From: Lactobacillus sp. W8174
GTDB taxonomy: Bacteria; Bacillota; Bacilli; Lactobacillales; Lactobacillaceae
Length of the DNA: 64,000 bases
Assembly (NCBI RefSeq): GCF_016100975.1
Contig: NZ_JACFRN010000001.1
Location: forward strand, 248,001 to 312,000
Direction: 5' to 3'
The position numbers and the translations under genes were made by a program. Of this stretch, positions 1 through 10,614 are shown one piece after another. Each line of letters opens with the position of its first letter. Within the stretch, counting starts at the first letter, position 1. The notes below the pieces were generated by a model. That model had not been told where the DNA came from, ran no database searches, and worked only from the letters and a program-made list of their open reading frames with translations.

Positions 1-611
1 TTATGGCTATTCTAGGTACTAGTGATGGTGATGTTCATGACCAGGTTTATAGCTTACCAAACAATATTCATGGTGATGACATTGAGCGTGCCGTACGTAT
101 GATTAACGATGAACTGGTTGGAAAAACCTTAGATCAAGTTACACCAGGTTTTCTCAAGAAGACCTTAGGAAAAAAACTAAAAGCTGCTCATGTTTCTGAA
201 TTAATAGATTTAGTTGAAGATGTGATTAGTGATGCTGCCAGCGAGCAAATGTATGTCGATGGTCAGATTAATTTACTCAATAATATTTCTTTAAGCGATG
301 TTTCTAATTTGCGTTCATTATATGAAATGATTGAGCATAATGATTTGATATCCAGTCTTTTGGATCGCGAGCAAAATTCTAAAAGTGACCGTTATCCTGT
401 TCGGGTTAGCTTAGGATCTGAATTGTCCAATGATCTGTTAAAGGATTATAGTCTGCTTACGGCAGAGTACAGTGTTGGTACCCATGGGAAAGGTATAATT
501 GCTCTACTTGGCCCTGATAATATGCCGTATTCTCAAGTTATAGGATTACTTGAATATTTTAGAAACGAGCTATCTAAAAAGCTGCTTGATTATTATGGTA
601 GATTCAAATAA
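1..611 (+). CDS. hrcA: HrcA heat-inducible transcription repressor, C-terminal part (5' end outside window)
   Basis: The reading frame is open from the first base, so this is the 3' part of a gene. About 202 residues are visible against roughly 340-350 in complete HrcA, so the N-terminal winged helix is missing. The visible part matches the inserted and GAF-like C-terminal dimerisation region, with a late [20 protein letters not shown]-type segment typical of HrcA ends. HrcA represses class I heat-shock operons by binding the CIRCE inverted repeat with help from GroEL. It is followed 12 bases later by grpE, then dnaK and dnaJ, the standard Gram-positive order. The CIRCE operator of this operon would lie upstream of hrcA, outside the window; I saw no good CIRCE elsewhere. 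Confidence 0.93.
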   Translation, partial: MAILGTSDGDVHDQVYSLPNNIHGDDIERAVRMINDELVGKTLDQVTPGFLKKTLGKKLKAAHVSELIDLVEDVISDAASEQMYVDGQINLLNNISLSDVSNLRSLYEMIEHNDLISSLLDREQNSKSDRYPVRVSLGSELSNDLLKDYSLLTAEYSVGTHGKGIIALLGPDNMPYSQVIGLLEYFRNELSKKLLDYYGRFK

Positions 612-623
612 AGGAGGTTAGCC

Positions 624-1211
624 GTGAGTAAAGAAGAAAATAATAGTAAAAACTCAAAAAAAGAGCAAAAGGAAGCGGCTGCATCAAAAGAAACTAAAAA
701 GGATTCTCAAACTAAGGCTAACGAAAAAAAGAAACCTGAATCTTTAGAAAGTAAATTACAGCATAATTTGACTCAGTTGCAAAAAGAAAAAGACGATTTG
801 GAAGATAAGTACTTGCGCAGTCAAGCAGAAATGCAAAATATGCAAAATCGTTATAATAATGAAAGAGCGCAGCTTATTAAATATGAATCACAATCCTTAG
901 CCAAAGATGTTTTACCAGCGATGGATAATTTAGAAAGAGCTTTGGCAACAAAGGTTGATGATGAAGCTTCAAAGCAGCTTAAAAAGGGAGTGCAAATGAC
1001 ACTTGATTCTCTGGTTAAAGCCATGAAAGATCACGGAATTAGTGAAATCACTGCTGAAGGTGTGAAGTTTGATCCCAATTTGCACCAAGCTGTCCAGACA
1101 GTTGAAGCTGAAAATGAGGATCAAAAAGATCATGTTGTGCGTGTTTTGCAAAAAGGATACTTATACAAAGATCGTACTTTAAGACCAGCAATGGTTGTTG
1201 TAGCACAATAA
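624..1211 (+). CDS. grpE: GrpE nucleotide exchange factor
   Basis: A 195-residue protein with a low-complexity Lys/Glu/Ser-rich N-terminus (about residues 1-40), a long coiled coil (about 45-95) and the C-terminal beta domain carrying the GrpE signature near residues 150-190, ending in RPAMVVVAQ. GrpE releases ADP from DnaK in the cytoplasm. The start is GTG, placed 6 bases after a strong AAGGAGG at 611-617, which also overlaps the end of hrcA. Length and neighbours (hrcA before, dnaK after) fit the family exactly. Confidence 0.96.
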   Translation: MSKEENNSKNSKKEQKEAAASKETKKDSQTKANEKKKPESLESKLQHNLTQLQKEKDDLEDKYLRSQAEMQNMQNRYNNERAQLIKYESQSLAKDVLPAMDNLERALATKVDDEASKQLKKGVQMTLDSLVKAMKDHGISEITAEGVKFDPNLHQAVQTVEAENEDQKDHVVRVLQKGYLYKDRTLRPAMVVVAQ

Positions 1212-1229
1212 TTGAAAGGAAGCATATCA

Positions 1230-3092
1230 ATGTCAAAAGTTATCGGAATTGACCTCGGAACTACCAACTCAGCGGTTGCTGTTCTTGAGGGTAAGGAACC
1301 AAAAATTATTACTAACCCTGAAGGAAATCGGACAACTCCTTCAGTAGTAGCTTTCAAGGATGGAGAAATTCAAGTCGGTGAAGTTGCTAAGAGACAAGCT
1401 ATTACTAACCCAAATACTATTTCTTCAATTAAGCGTCACATGGGTGAAGCTGATTATAAGGTCAAGATTGGTGATAAAGCATACACACCGCAAGAAATTT
1501 CTGCTATGATTTTGCAATATATCAAGAAATTCTCTGAAGATTATCTTGGTGAGAAGGTTACCGAAGCAGTTATTACCGTTCCGGCATACTTTAATGATGC
1601 TCAACGTCAAGCTACTAAGGATGCCGGTAAAATTGCGGGCTTAGACGTTAAGAGAATAATTAACGAACCTACTGCATCTTCACTTGCGTATGGCCTTGAC
1701 AAAGATGCTGAAGACGAAAAAGTTTTAGTTTACGACCTTGGTGGTGGTACTTTTGATGTTTCCGTTTTGCAATTAGGTGACGGAGTCTTCCAAGTACTTT
1801 CAACTAATGGTGATACTCACCTTGGTGGTGATGACTTCGATAACAAGATTATTGATTGGTTGATTAAGAACTTTAAAGATGAAAATGGTGTTGACCTTTC
1901 TAAAGATAAAATGGCTTTGCAAAGGTTAAAGGATGCTGCTGAAAAGGCTAAGAAAGATCTTTCTGGTGTGTCTTCAACTCACATTTCATTACCATTTATC
2001 TCGGCTGGTGAATCTGGTCCATTACATTTGGAAGCTGATTTAACTAGAGCAAAATTTGACGAATTGACTGCTGATTTAGTTGAAAAGACTAAAATTCCAT
2101 TTGATAATGCTTTGAAAGATGCTGAATTAACAGTTAATGATATTGACAAGGTTATTTTAAACGGTGGTTCAACTCGTATTCCTGCTGTTCAAGATGCAGT
2201 TAAGAAGTGGGCAGGAAAAGAGCCTGATCACTCAATTAATCCTGACGAAGCTGTTGCGTTAGGTGCCGCAATTCAAGGTGGTGTCATTTCTGGTGACGTT
2301 AAGGACGTTGTTTTACTCGATGTTACTCCACTTTCGCTAGGTATTGAAACCATGGGTGGCGTATTCACCAAGTTAATTGAAAAGAATACGACAATTCCAA
2401 CTTCAAAGAGTCAAATCTTTTCTACTGCTGCCGACAATCAACCTGCTGTTGATGTCCACGTCTTGCAGGGTGAACGCCCAATGGCTGCCGATGATAAGAC
2501 ATTAGGTCGCTTCGAATTAACTGATATTCCTGCAGCTCCTCGTGGTGTGCCACAAATTCAAGTCACTTTTGATATTGACAAAAACGGCATCGTTAATGTT
2601 TCTGCTAAGGATATGGGAACTGGTAAAGAACAAAAGATTACCATTAAGAGTTCATCCGGTTTATCCGATGAAGAAATTAAGAAGATGCAAAAAGAAGCTG
2701 AAGAACATGCTGAAGAGGATAAGAAGAAGAAAGAAGAAGTTGACCTTCGTAATGAAGTCGATCAATTAATCTTCTCAACAGAAAAGACTTTGAAGGATGT
2801 CAAAGGCAAGGTATCAGAAGATGATACTAAGAAAGTTCAAGATGCACTCGATGCTCTGAAGAAGGCTCAAAAGGACAACAACTTGGATGAGATGAAGACC
2901 AAGAAGGATGAATTGTCTAAAGTTGCCCAAGACTTAGCAGTCAAATTGTACCAAGCTAATGGCGGGGCTCAAGGTGCACAAGGACAAGCTGGACCTCAGG
3001 CAGGACCACAAAATCCTGGTTCCCAAGATGGTAATTCAGGCAGTGGTTCCGCAGGTGAAGGCGAGTTTCATAAGGTAGACCCAGATAAGTAA
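1230..3092 (+). CDS. dnaK: DnaK (Hsp70) chaperone
   Basis: A 620-residue Hsp70. The N-terminal ATPase domain begins with [14 protein letters not shown], contains the [14 protein letters not shown] phosphate loop around residue 165 and [10 protein letters not shown] around residue 310. The substrate-binding domain follows from about residue 360 and the tail is Gly/Gln-rich. The start was set at ATG 1230 because GAAAGGA sits just upstream and [10 protein letters not shown] is the family N-terminus; an in-frame ATG 18 bases earlier gives an atypical extension. It follows grpE by 18 bases and works with GrpE and DnaJ in protein folding, under HrcA control. Confidence 0.97.
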   Translation: MSKVIGIDLGTTNSAVAVLEGKEPKIITNPEGNRTTPSVVAFKDGEIQVGEVAKRQAITNPNTISSIKRHMGEADYKVKIGDKAYTPQEISAMILQYIKKFSEDYLGEKVTEAVITVPAYFNDAQRQATKDAGKIAGLDVKRIINEPTASSLAYGLDKDAEDEKVLVYDLGGGTFDVSVLQLGDGVFQVLSTNGDTHLGGDDFDNKIIDWLIKNFKDENGVDLSKDKMALQRLKDAAEKAKKDLSGVSSTHISLPFISAGESGPLHLEADLTRAKFDELTADLVEKTKIPFDNALKDAELTVNDIDKVILNGGSTRIPAVQDAVKKWAGKEPDHSINPDEAVALGAAIQGGVISGDVKDVVLLDVTPLSLGIETMGGVFTKLIEKNTTIPTSKSQIFSTAADNQPAVDVHVLQGERPMAADDKTLGRFELTDIPAAPRGVPQIQVTFDIDKNGIVNVSAKDMGTGKEQKITIKSSSGLSDEEIKKMQKEAEEHAEEDKKKKEEVDLRNEVDQLIFSTEKTLKDVKGKVSEDDTKKVQDALDALKKAQKDNNLDEMKTKKDELSKVAQDLAVKLYQANGGAQGAQGQAGPQAGPQNPGSQDGNSGSGSAGEGEFHKVDPDK

Positions 3093-3116
3093 AGGGTTTA
3101 TAATTGAATAAATTAG

Positions 3117-3149
3117 AAAAGAACTGCCAAATAGTAGTTCTTTTCTTTT
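3117..3149 (+). terminator. Hairpin with T-tract between dnaK and dnaJ
   Basis: AAAAGAACT and AGTTCTTTT form a 9-bp stem with a 10-base loop, followed by a run of T. It sits in the 78-base gap between dnaK and dnaJ. It probably lowers dnaJ expression by partial termination, or it is an mRNA processing or stability hairpin, as seen in other HrcA operons. Confidence 0.6.
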
Positions 3150-3170
3150 GTAAAGTTAAGGAGCTTATAG

Positions 3171-4313
3171 ATGGCACAAGAAGATTACTATAGCGTTCTT
3201 GGTGTTGATCGCAATGCCAGTGATAAGGAAATTACCTCTGCTTATCGTAAACTTGCCAAAAAATACCACCCTGATTTAAACCATGAACCCGGTGCTGAGG
3301 AAAAGTATAAGAAGGTTAATGAAGCTTACGAAGTTTTGCATGACAAGCAAAAGAAAGCACAATATGACCAGTTTGGATCCGCCGGAGTTAATGGTCAAGG
3401 TGGCTTTGGCGGTGCAGGTCAAGGATATAGTGATTTTGGTGGCTTTGGTGATTTTGGCGATATTTTCAATGACTTCTTTGGTGGAGATACTGGTGGTAGT
3501 CAGCGTCGCGCCAACCCAACTGCGCCAACTCGTGGTGAAGACTTAGACTATACTTTGTCCATTGATTTTATGGATGCTATTACTGGTAAAAAGACTCAAG
3601 TTTCATACACACGCAGTGAAACCTGTCCTACATGTAAAGGTAATGGTGCTGAAAAAGGAACGCACCCGCTAACCTGTGATAAATGTCATGGTACTGGTTA
3701 TATGACTATCACCCAAAAATCTTTGTTGGGAGTTATTCGTCGTCAGACAGTTTGCGACAAATGTCATGGTAAGGGAGTAATCATCGAGCATCCTTGCCAG
3801 ACATGTCATGGTAAAGGCGTAATTGATAATAAAAATACCATTGAAGTTAATATTCCCGCCGGAATTGATAATGGTCAACAATTACGTTATGAAGGCCAGG
3901 GAGAAGCAGGTAAAAATGGTGGCCCTTATGGTGACCTTTATATCAGTTATCGCATCAAACCATCAAAAGATTTCGAGCGTAAAGGAACTACTATTTATAC
4001 TACTGTTCCAATATCGTTTGCGCAGGCAACTTTAGGCGATGAAATTAATGTTAAAACTGTGCATGGAGAAAAGAAGTTGAAAATTCCTGCTGGTACACAA
4101 CCTAACAAAGAATTTACCATACACGGTGAAGGTGTGCCGTATTTGCGTGGCAACGGTAATGGCGATCAAATTACCACTGTTCAAGTACAGATTCCAAAAT
4201 CAATTAATGAAAAACAGAAACAGGCCCTGGTTGATTTCGTTAAAGCCGGTGGTGGTTCAATAACACCACAAGAAAAGGGATTCTTTGAGAGATTAAAGGA
4301 AAAGTTGCAATAA
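3171..4313 (+). CDS. dnaJ: DnaJ (Hsp40) co-chaperone
   Basis: A 380-residue type I J-protein. The J domain (residues 1-70) has the HPD motif in KYHPDLN. A Gly/Phe-rich linker follows (about 75-125). Next come four CxxCxGxG zinc-finger repeats ([32 protein letters not shown], about 145-215) and the C-terminal substrate domains. It stimulates DnaK ATP hydrolysis and delivers substrates. A ribosome site, AAGGAGC, precedes ATG 3171. Last gene of the hrcA operon in this window. Confidence 0.97.
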   Translation: MAQEDYYSVLGVDRNASDKEITSAYRKLAKKYHPDLNHEPGAEEKYKKVNEAYEVLHDKQKKAQYDQFGSAGVNGQGGFGGAGQGYSDFGGFGDFGDIFNDFFGGDTGGSQRRANPTAPTRGEDLDYTLSIDFMDAITGKKTQVSYTRSETCPTCKGNGAEKGTHPLTCDKCHGTGYMTITQKSLLGVIRRQTVCDKCHGKGVIIEHPCQTCHGKGVIDNKNTIEVNIPAGIDNGQQLRYEGQGEAGKNGGPYGDLYISYRIKPSKDFERKGTTIYTTVPISFAQATLGDEINVKTVHGEKKLKIPAGTQPNKEFTIHGEGVPYLRGNGNGDQITTVQVQIPKSINEKQKQALVDFVKAGGGSITPQEKGFFERLKEKLQ

Positions 4314-4360
4314 AAATATGCTATTATTACTTTAAATGATGGTCTTCAAAGTGGAGAATT

Positions 4361-4528
4361 ATGATGTTGAGTTGCCCAAAAGGTTATAAATACTGGTGTC
4401 AAAATGATACTGGTTTGTCAATTAAATCCAGTGCTCCTTGCTGGGCAAAAAAAGAATTCAAAGATTATATGAGACTTTTTAAAGAAAATGGCAAGCTAGA
4501 TAAAAATGGCATCGCAAGATATTATTAG
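4361..4528 (+). CDS. Small Cys-containing hypothetical protein (about 55 aa)
   Basis: A short ORF lying alone between dnaJ and lepA. GGAG at 4353-4356 precedes two tandem ATG codons (4361 and 4364); spacing favours the second. The product contains CPKGYKYWCQ near its start and a third Cys in SSAPCWAKKEF, then a charged helix ending in IARYY. Three Cys and several aromatics in about 55 residues resemble a small metal-binding or compact domain, but I do not recognise the family. A strong terminator begins 20 bases after the stop, so it has its own 3' end. No membrane segment or signal peptide is apparent. Confidence 0.5.
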   Translation: MMLSCPKGYKYWCQNDTGLSIKSSAPCWAKKEFKDYMRLFKENGKLDKNGIARYY

Positions 4529-4548
4529 TATTATTTGAAAGTTTAACT

Positions 4549-4592
4549 AAAGGACTAATTCTTCAAAATTAGAGGGATTAGTCCTTTAAGTT
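4549..4592 (+). terminator. Rho-independent terminator after the small ORF
   Basis: AAAGGACTAAT (4549-4559) and ATTAGTCCTTT (4577-4587) form an 11-bp perfect stem. It separates the hrcA operon plus small ORF from lepA. Confidence 0.8.
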
Positions 4593-4621
4593 TGATAAGT
4601 AATTTCTTTACCCTAATTAAT

Positions 4622-4650
4622 TTTATAGGTGCTTACGAATTTGTTATAAT
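4622..4650 (+). promoter_or_regulatory. Promoter of lepA
   Basis: TTTATA, 17 bases, then a perfect TATAAT at 4645-4650, about 33 bases before the lepA start. Confidence 0.6.
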
Positions 4651-4682
4651 AATAAAGATAGAGTAAAGGGTGCAAATTATAT

Positions 4683-6521
4683 ATGGACATAACAAAATTA
4701 CAAGATTATCAGAAGCGTATTCGCAATTTTTCTATTGTAGCTCATATTGATCATGGTAAATCGACGATTGCCGATCGAATTTTAGAGTTGACTGATACGG
4801 TATCTGAACGCCAATTAAAAAATCAGATGTTAGACGATATGCCGCTGGAACGCCAACGCGGCATCACCATCAAGATGAACTCAGTAGAAATTAAATATCA
4901 TGCGCAAGATGGCGAAGACTACATTTTTCATCTAATTGATACACCAGGACACGTAGATTTTTCTTATGAGGTTTCCCGTTCCTTAGCGGCTTGTGAAGGT
5001 GCACTGTTAGTTGTAGATGCTTCACAGGGTGTACAAGCACAAACTTTGGCCAATACCTATTTAGCAATTGATGATGACTTGGAAATTCTGCCTGTTATAA
5101 ATAAAATTGATCTGCCTTCAGCTAATCCGGAGCAGGCTAAAGAGGAAATCACAGAAATGTTGGGGTTAGATGCTTCCGACGCTGTTGAAGTTTCCGGTAA
5201 AACTGGGCAGGGAATTAAGGAGTTGCTTGAACGCATAGTTAAAGATATACCAGCTCCTAATGGAGATCTCCAAGCACCGTTAAAAGCGTTGATTTTTGAT
5301 TCAAAATATGATGACTATCGCGGTGTTGTTTTATCTGTGCGGATTGAAGAAGGTACGGTTAAACCCGGCGATAAAATAAAAATCATGAATACCGGTAAGG
5401 AATATGAAGTTACTGAAGTTGGGGTTTCCAGTCCACACCCGGTTAAAAAAGATATTCTAATTGCTGGGGATGTTGGTTATTTAACTGCTAACATTAAGTC
5501 TGTTCGTGAAACTCGTGTTGGTGATACTATTACTTCGGCTGAGCACCCAACTGCTGAAGCACTTCCCGGTTATCGTCAGATACCACCGATGGTTTATTCA
5601 GGTATGTATCCCGTTGATAATTCTAAATACGATGATCTTAAAGAAGCTTTGCAAAAACTGCAGCTAAATGATGCTGCTCTAGAGTTTGAACCCGAAACTT
5701 CGACCGCTCTTGGGTTTGGATTTCGTTGCGGTTTTTTAGGCTTGCTTCATATGGATGTGGTCCAAGAAAGACTAGAACAGGAATTTGACCTAGACTTAAT
5801 CATGACTGCCCCTTCTGTTGATTATCATGCGATTATGAATGACGGTACGACCAAAGTAATTGATAATCCTTCTGATTTACCGTCTGCAGGTGAATATAAG
5901 GAAGTGCAGGAACCTTTTGTTAAAGCAGAAGTGATGGTCCCGAATGATTTTGTTGGTCCGGTGATGGAATTGTGTCAACGCAAACGGGGCGAGTTTGTGA
6001 CTATGGACTATTTAGACAAATATCGAGTTAACGTGATTTACAATATGCCGCTAGCTGAAATTATTTATGATTTTTTTGATGATTTAAAATCTTCCACTAA
6101 AGGTTATGCCTCACTTGATTATGAAATAACGGGTTATCGGGCAACTGATTTAGTTAAAATTGATATCCTGTTGAATAAACAAGTGGTCGATGCTCTTAGT
6201 TTCATTGCTCACCGTGATGAAGCTCAAAATAGAGCAAGACAAATGACATCAATGCTCAAGAAATTAATTCCCCGGCAGAACTTCGAAGTTGATATTCAAG
6301 GGGCAATTGGAGCAAAAATTATTTCTCGTGCCACTGTTAAGCCTTACCGCAAGGATGTTACTTGGAAAATTCATACGGGAGATCCTGATAGAAGGGCAAA
6401 ACTGCTTGAAAAGCAAAAGCGGGGTAAAAAACGGATGAAAGCAGTAGGTCATGTTGAAATTCCTCAAGATGCTTTTATGGCTGTTTTAAAAATGAATGAT
6501 GATGACTTAAATTCAAAATAG
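4683..6521 (+). CDS. lepA: LepA (elongation factor 4) GTPase
   Basis: A 612-residue translational GTPase. G1 AHIDHGKST is near residue 20, G3 is IDTPGHVDF and G4 is NKID. EF-G-like domains follow, then the LepA-specific C-terminal domain rich in Lys/Arg (about 490-612). EF4 acts on stalled ribosomes in the cytoplasm. Length matches the family (about 600). It has its own promoter and is followed 31 bases later by recJ. Confidence 0.96.
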   Translation: MDITKLQDYQKRIRNFSIVAHIDHGKSTIADRILELTDTVSERQLKNQMLDDMPLERQRGITIKMNSVEIKYHAQDGEDYIFHLIDTPGHVDFSYEVSRSLAACEGALLVVDASQGVQAQTLANTYLAIDDDLEILPVINKIDLPSANPEQAKEEITEMLGLDASDAVEVSGKTGQGIKELLERIVKDIPAPNGDLQAPLKALIFDSKYDDYRGVVLSVRIEEGTVKPGDKIKIMNTGKEYEVTEVGVSSPHPVKKDILIAGDVGYLTANIKSVRETRVGDTITSAEHPTAEALPGYRQIPPMVYSGMYPVDNSKYDDLKEALQKLQLNDAALEFEPETSTALGFGFRCGFLGLLHMDVVQERLEQEFDLDLIMTAPSVDYHAIMNDGTTKVIDNPSDLPSAGEYKEVQEPFVKAEVMVPNDFVGPVMELCQRKRGEFVTMDYLDKYRVNVIYNMPLAEIIYDFFDDLKSSTKGYASLDYEITGYRATDLVKIDILLNKQVVDALSFIAHRDEAQNRARQMTSMLKKLIPRQNFEVDIQGAIGAKIISRATVKPYRKDVTWKIHTGDPDRRAKLLEKQKRGKKRMKAVGHVEIPQDAFMAVLKMNDDDLNSK

Positions 6522-6552
6522 AAAATAAATATAAAAAGGCTGAATTAAACGT

Positions 6553-8832
6553 ATGATTGAATGGCGTGAGCGTAAAGGTGAAGAATTAGCTCCGGAATTG
6601 ATTGAAAAGTATCAGCTTAGCCCTATTACGGCTAAGCTGCTTTCTTTGCGCGGAATAAATACTGCAGCAAAAATTGAATTTTGGTTTAATGCCACTGAAG
6701 ATGATTTAGCAGATCCCTATTTAATGCACGATATGAAAAAAGCTGTTGACAGGATTAACCAGGCAATTGATGCGGGCGAAAAAATTACCATTTATGGTGA
6801 TTACGATGCTGATGGCATTACTGCCACTACTATTATGGTGGAAACACTGGGCATTTTAGGTGCCGATGTTCATTTTTTCATTCCCGATCGTTTTAAAGAT
6901 GGCTATGGACCAAATCTAGAGTCTTACGAGAAAATTGTAGCAGATGGGACTAAGCTGATTATTACTGTAGATAATGGTATTACTGGGGTTGACGAGGTAG
7001 CTTTTGCCCAAAGTAAAGGTGTAGATACAATAATTACAGATCACCATAAATTTCAAGAGCAAGTTCCTGAAAGCTATGCGTTAGTGCATTGCAACTACCC
7101 TGGCCAAAAATATCCGTTTGATGATTATTGTGGTGCTGGAGTGGCCTATACTATTTGCCGAGCTTTAATGCAGGATTCAATGCCAGAATTATTGGAACTG
7201 GCAATGATTGGCACAATTGGAGATATGGTCAAGGTGTCAGGAGAAGGTCATATTATTGTTAAACGCGGTTTAAAAATGCTTAATGAGACTGAGCGGCCGG
7301 GCTTAAGGGCTCTTATAAAAAATGCCGGTTTACAAATGGGGCACATTGATGAAACTGATGTTGGCTTTAATATTGCACCAAGATTAAATGCTGTGGGCAG
7401 ACTTGCCAATGCAAGTTTAGACGTTGACTTACTATTATGTGAGACTGACGAGGAAGCTGAAAAAATAGCAGACAAGATTGAAGGTCTAAACGATGAACGT
7501 AAAAATTTAACTGCTGAAGTTTATCAATCTTGTATTAATCAAATTAAAAATAATGGTTGGCAAAGAGATAAAACTTTAGTTTTATATAATCCCAAGTTCA
7601 ATGAAGGGGTTTTGGGCTTGGTTGCAAATAAATTAGTTGAGAAAACTCATAAGCCAACCATAGTCCTGACAAAGAATGAAGATGGAATTATCAAAGGTTC
7701 GGGGAGGTCTGTAGATGGTTTTAATCTTTTTAACGCCTTAGAGCCTTTAAAGGATAAACTTTTTCTGAAATTCGGTGGTCACGATTTTGCGTGTGGCTTG
7801 TCTATGACCGAAAGCAAAATTTCCTCTTTACGCAAATCATTTGAAGATAGTTTTACGGGTACTTTTAATCAAAATATTCGTTATTATGATTGTGAACTAC
7901 CTTTTTCTCATCTTGATTTGCAAATTATAGCTGATATCAAACAGGTTGGTCCTTTTGGAACTGATAATGTCAAACCCATTTTTAGCATTACTCATCCGAA
8001 AATTAACAGCTGTTTTTACATGGGTAAAGATAAAAATCATATCAAATTAAGCATTAGTAAAGACCATAATAAGGTTGATGTTGTGGGATTTAACAAGAAG
8101 TTTCTTACAAAAATTCTTTTGCCATATATAGATCAGCTATTCCTAGAGCTACAGGAAAATTGTTTTCGTAAACAAATAAAATTGCAAGGCATTATAAAGG
8201 GGATCATTTTTGCTGCACCAAAATTAGCAGTTCCTGAGCCAGTGGTTGATCTGCGCAATGAAAAATATGTGATGGGTTTTGCAGACAGGTATTTGTTATT
8301 TGATAAAAGAAATAAAAACTCTGCTTCTAGTCTATTTGATATTGATCCTGCAAAAATTACATTGGTAAATGATTATGACAATGAAGGGGAAGTAGCAGTT
8401 TTTCTTGATGTACCTCACAATCAAAAAGAATTGGATTTTGCGTTGAACAATAGTTACGAACAACTTTATTTACACTTTCTGATGGATCAACTGCCAGTCC
8501 AACATTTGCCGCAAAAATCAGATTTTGAAATTTTGTTAAAATATATATACTCTCACCCCGGACTTACACTGCAGGACTATCGCAAAGTAGGTAATTTTAT
8601 CAAAATAAGTTACGATAGCATTCTCTTTATTTTGCGAGTATTCTTTGAACTTCATTTTATTCAATTAGAAGAAAACAAAATATTTGGCGTCACTAATCCT
8701 GTTAAAAATAAATTATCAAATTCAAAATATTATCAAGCTGCTAAGTCTCAAATAGTTTTTGTAAATGAATTGCGGCAAATGCCAAGTCAAAAATTACTAA
8801 TGTACGTGAATGGGCAATTAAAGCAACATTAA
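6553..8832 (+). CDS. recJ: RecJ single-strand-specific 5'-3' exonuclease
   Basis: A 759-residue DHH-family nuclease. Motif I is YGDYDADGITATT (about residue 80) and the DHH motif is ITDHHKF (about residue 158). A DHHA1 region contains FKFGGH-like residues near 410, then an OB-fold. The long C-terminal extension beyond about residue 570 is typical of Firmicute RecJ. It degrades single-stranded DNA in recombination and mismatch repair. The usual Lactobacillus neighbour is apt, which is present downstream. Confidence 0.94.
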   Translation: MIEWRERKGEELAPELIEKYQLSPITAKLLSLRGINTAAKIEFWFNATEDDLADPYLMHDMKKAVDRINQAIDAGEKITIYGDYDADGITATTIMVETLGILGADVHFFIPDRFKDGYGPNLESYEKIVADGTKLIITVDNGITGVDEVAFAQSKGVDTIITDHHKFQEQVPESYALVHCNYPGQKYPFDDYCGAGVAYTICRALMQDSMPELLELAMIGTIGDMVKVSGEGHIIVKRGLKMLNETERPGLRALIKNAGLQMGHIDETDVGFNIAPRLNAVGRLANASLDVDLLLCETDEEAEKIADKIEGLNDERKNLTAEVYQSCINQIKNNGWQRDKTLVLYNPKFNEGVLGLVANKLVEKTHKPTIVLTKNEDGIIKGSGRSVDGFNLFNALEPLKDKLFLKFGGHDFACGLSMTESKISSLRKSFEDSFTGTFNQNIRYYDCELPFSHLDLQIIADIKQVGPFGTDNVKPIFSITHPKINSCFYMGKDKNHIKLSISKDHNKVDVVGFNKKFLTKILLPYIDQLFLELQENCFRKQIKLQGIIKGIIFAAPKLAVPEPVVDLRNEKYVMGFADRYLLFDKRNKNSASSLFDIDPAKITLVNDYDNEGEVAVFLDVPHNQKELDFALNNSYEQLYLHFLMDQLPVQHLPQKSDFEILLKYIYSHPGLTLQDYRKVGNFIKISYDSILFILRVFFELHFIQLEENKIFGVTNPVKNKLSNSKYYQAAKSQIVFVNELRQMPSQKLLMYVNGQLKQH

Positions 8833-8931
8833 TTTTTCTTGCTTTTAATGCTTTTAAGCCCAAAATTTGTTAGAATATAAAGGTCGAATAAGCTTTAGCA
8901 AGAAAGTTAAGTTTTGGAGGTTTTTCTTCTT

Positions 8932-9459
8932 ATGGCAAACGATTTTGAGAAACATATTGCAAGTGTAAAGGATTTTCCGAACAAAGGAATAATCTTTCGC
9001 GATATTACACCTGTGCTACAAGATGGCAAATTGTTTCAGGCAGCTACGCACAAGTTAGCTGAATACGTTAAAAGTAAAAATGCCGATATAATTGTCGGCC
9101 CCGAAGCTCGTGGGTTTATAGTAGGTTGTCCTGTGGCAACAGAATTAGGTATTGGTTTTGTGCCAGCTAGAAAGCCACATAAATTGCCAAGGGAGGTCGA
9201 GCGTGCTTCATATGACCTAGAATATGGTTCGAATAGTTTGGAAATTCATAAGGATGCCATTAAACCCGGTCAGCGTGTTGTAGTTTGTGATGATTTACTT
9301 GCTACAGCAGGAACTTTAAGGGCGTGCAAGCAATTAATTGAAAATCTAGGTGGAAAATTAGTAGGTTCTTGTTTTTATATTGAACTACCAGATCTAAAGG
9401 GAAAAGAGAAATTACCAGGACTTGATGTCTATTCTTTAGTTAAATATCATGGTGCCTAA
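8932..9459 (+). CDS. apt: Adenine phosphoribosyltransferase
   Basis: A 175-residue PRTase. It has the N-terminal hood residues [17 protein letters not shown] and the PRPP-binding motif [13 protein letters not shown] near residue 123. It converts adenine and PRPP to AMP in purine salvage. I chose ATG 8932 because GGAGG at 8916-8920 lies 11 bases upstream and MANDFEKHI is the expected N-terminus; an in-frame TTG at 8914 overlaps the ribosome site itself and is unlikely. Confidence 0.95.
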   Translation: MANDFEKHIASVKDFPNKGIIFRDITPVLQDGKLFQAATHKLAEYVKSKNADIIVGPEARGFIVGCPVATELGIGFVPARKPHKLPREVERASYDLEYGSNSLEIHKDAIKPGQRVVVCDDLLATAGTLRACKQLIENLGGKLVGSCFYIELPDLKGKEKLPGLDVYSLVKYHGA

Positions 9460-9518
9460 TTTTTATTGATTAGATTTTTAAGCATCAAATTTTAAAAAAA
9501 TAATAAATGTGCATGAAG

Positions 9519-9567
9519 TGCTCTTTAATAGTTAGATTTTTGTAATCTGCTGTTAAGAGCATTTTTT
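9519..9567 (+). terminator. Terminator after apt
   Basis: TGCTCTT (9519-9525) pairs with AAGAGCA (9555-9561), extended by an imperfect inner stem and followed by six T. Confidence 0.65.
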
Positions 9568-9691
9568 CATGATTAAATATGTTTCAGCTAATAAAAACAG
9601 CAAATGCTGTAAAGTAAAAAATCTTAAAATTTCATCTAAATAAAAGCGCTTTCTGAAATTTGAAAAAACTTTAATTTTTGAGTCCAAATTT

Positions 9692-9720
9692 TTTACAAGC
9701 TCAGGTCAGGTATATATAAT
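9692..9720 (+). promoter_or_regulatory. Promoter of the GNAT gene
   Basis: TTTACA at 9692-9697, 17 bases, TATAAT at 9715-9720. A weak cre-like word (AAAAGCGCTTTC) lies about 40 bases upstream at 9642-9653. Confidence 0.65.
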
Positions 9721-9755
9721 GATACAGTATTTTAAAAAAAGGAGAATAGAATAAT

Positions 9756-10274
9756 TTGCAATTAAGAAAAGCAACAATGGCCGATTTTGACCAAATTATC
9801 GCTATTTTAAAAGATGGAGCAAATCAGTTGGCCGAGCATGGTGTCAATCAATGGCAAGGAGACTATCCTTCTAAAGGTCAAATTAAAGAAGATATTGAAA
9901 ATGGCTGGGCTTTTTTAGCTGTTTCCGAGGATAAAGAAACTGTTGGTGCAATTGCCATAGTGGATGGCCCTGACCATGTATATGATCATTTGGACGGCAA
10001 GTGGCTGTGTAATACAGACAAATATGTTGTTATTCATCGTGTAGCGATTCATTCTCAGCATTCTGGTAAAGGTTATGCTACCAAGCTTCTACAGGCTGTT
10101 ATTAATGATATAAAAACTAACCGTGACGATATTGATTCAATTCGAATTGATACTCATGAAGATAATAAAGCAATGCAGCATTTGATTGCAAAAATGGGTT
10201 TTACAAAAGTTGGCCTTTTACATGGTGTTTATCGTCCAAATGAAACGTCATATGTATATGAATTAAAAAAATAA
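9756..10274 (+). CDS. GNAT family N-acetyltransferase
   Basis: A 172-residue acetyltransferase. The N-terminus QLRKATMADFDQIIAIL is the usual first strand and helix of GNATs. The acetyl-CoA loop is in HSQHSGKGYATKLLQAV (about 108-125), and the late segment has DNKAMQHLIAKMGF. The start is TTG 9756, with GGAG at 9741-9744 upstream; the first ATG (9777) would cut the first strand. The acceptor substrate cannot be read from sequence. Monocistronic with its own promoter. Confidence 0.85.
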   Translation: MQLRKATMADFDQIIAILKDGANQLAEHGVNQWQGDYPSKGQIKEDIENGWAFLAVSEDKETVGAIAIVDGPDHVYDHLDGKWLCNTDKYVVIHRVAIHSQHSGKGYATKLLQAVINDIKTNRDDIDSIRIDTHEDNKAMQHLIAKMGFTKVGLLHGVYRPNETSYVYELKK

Positions 10275-10344
10275 AGTTAAAAGATAATTGTTATTTAAAT
10301 CTAAAAAAATATTGATTTAAAAGTAAAAAAGTTGTACAAAATTG

Positions 10345-10373
10345 TTTACTTTGGTTATTTTATGTATTAATAT
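10345..10373 (+). promoter_or_regulatory. Predicted promoter of the 10421 small ORF
   Basis: TTTACT (10345-10350), 17 bases, TAATAT (10368-10373). The 5' leader then contains a 10-bp hairpin, ATAACGAATG / CATTTGTTAT, at 10378-10407. Confidence 0.4.
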
Positions 10374-10420
10374 AAACATAACGAATGTAATTTAAAGCAT
10401 TTGTTATAAACGTATAACCA

Positions 10421-10513
10421 GTGAAAGGGGGGATTCAAGGGTCAATTAGCAAAATAATTATCTATCTTTGTTATTGGCTCGCCTCTAATCAAAAAATTAA
10501 CTTTCCTGATTAA
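10421..10513 (+). CDS. Candidate very short hydrophobic peptide, type I toxin-like (30 codons)
   Basis: A 30-codon frame from GTG 10421. It carries a hydrophobic core SISKIIIYLCYWLASNQK, about 12 apolar residues ending in Trp-Leu, followed by a polar tail. This is the size and layout of membrane-acting type I toxins. AAAGGGGGG lies inside this frame, so translation may start nearer the hydrophobic core, but there is no ATG/GTG/TTG there. A minus-strand extended -10 lies just downstream, pointing back over the ORF. The call is inference; the region could also be non-coding. Confidence 0.25.
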   Translation: MKGGIQGSISKIIIYLCYWLASNQKINFPD

Positions 10514-10540
10514 TTTAACTATTTTTTCCTATTCTAAATT

Positions 10541-10549
10541 ATTATACCA
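10541..10549 (-). promoter_or_regulatory. Extended -10 promoter element on minus strand, antisense to the small ORF
   Basis: On the minus strand the sequence reads TGGTATAAT, a perfect extended -10. The -35 is poor (GGTTTT/AGGTTT). A transcript would start near 10534 and run leftward across the 10421-10513 ORF. Confidence 0.4.
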
Positions 10550-10614
10550 AATAGCATATACAAAACCTTTTTACCGGTGTGATGGAAAATTCAGGAACTC
10601 ATCGGTAAACCTTA

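Noticed and set aside
2542-2769. 75-codon plus-strand frame inside dnaK
   Set aside because: Out-of-frame shadow of dnaK with Lys/Arg-rich text arising from AAG/GAA codons.
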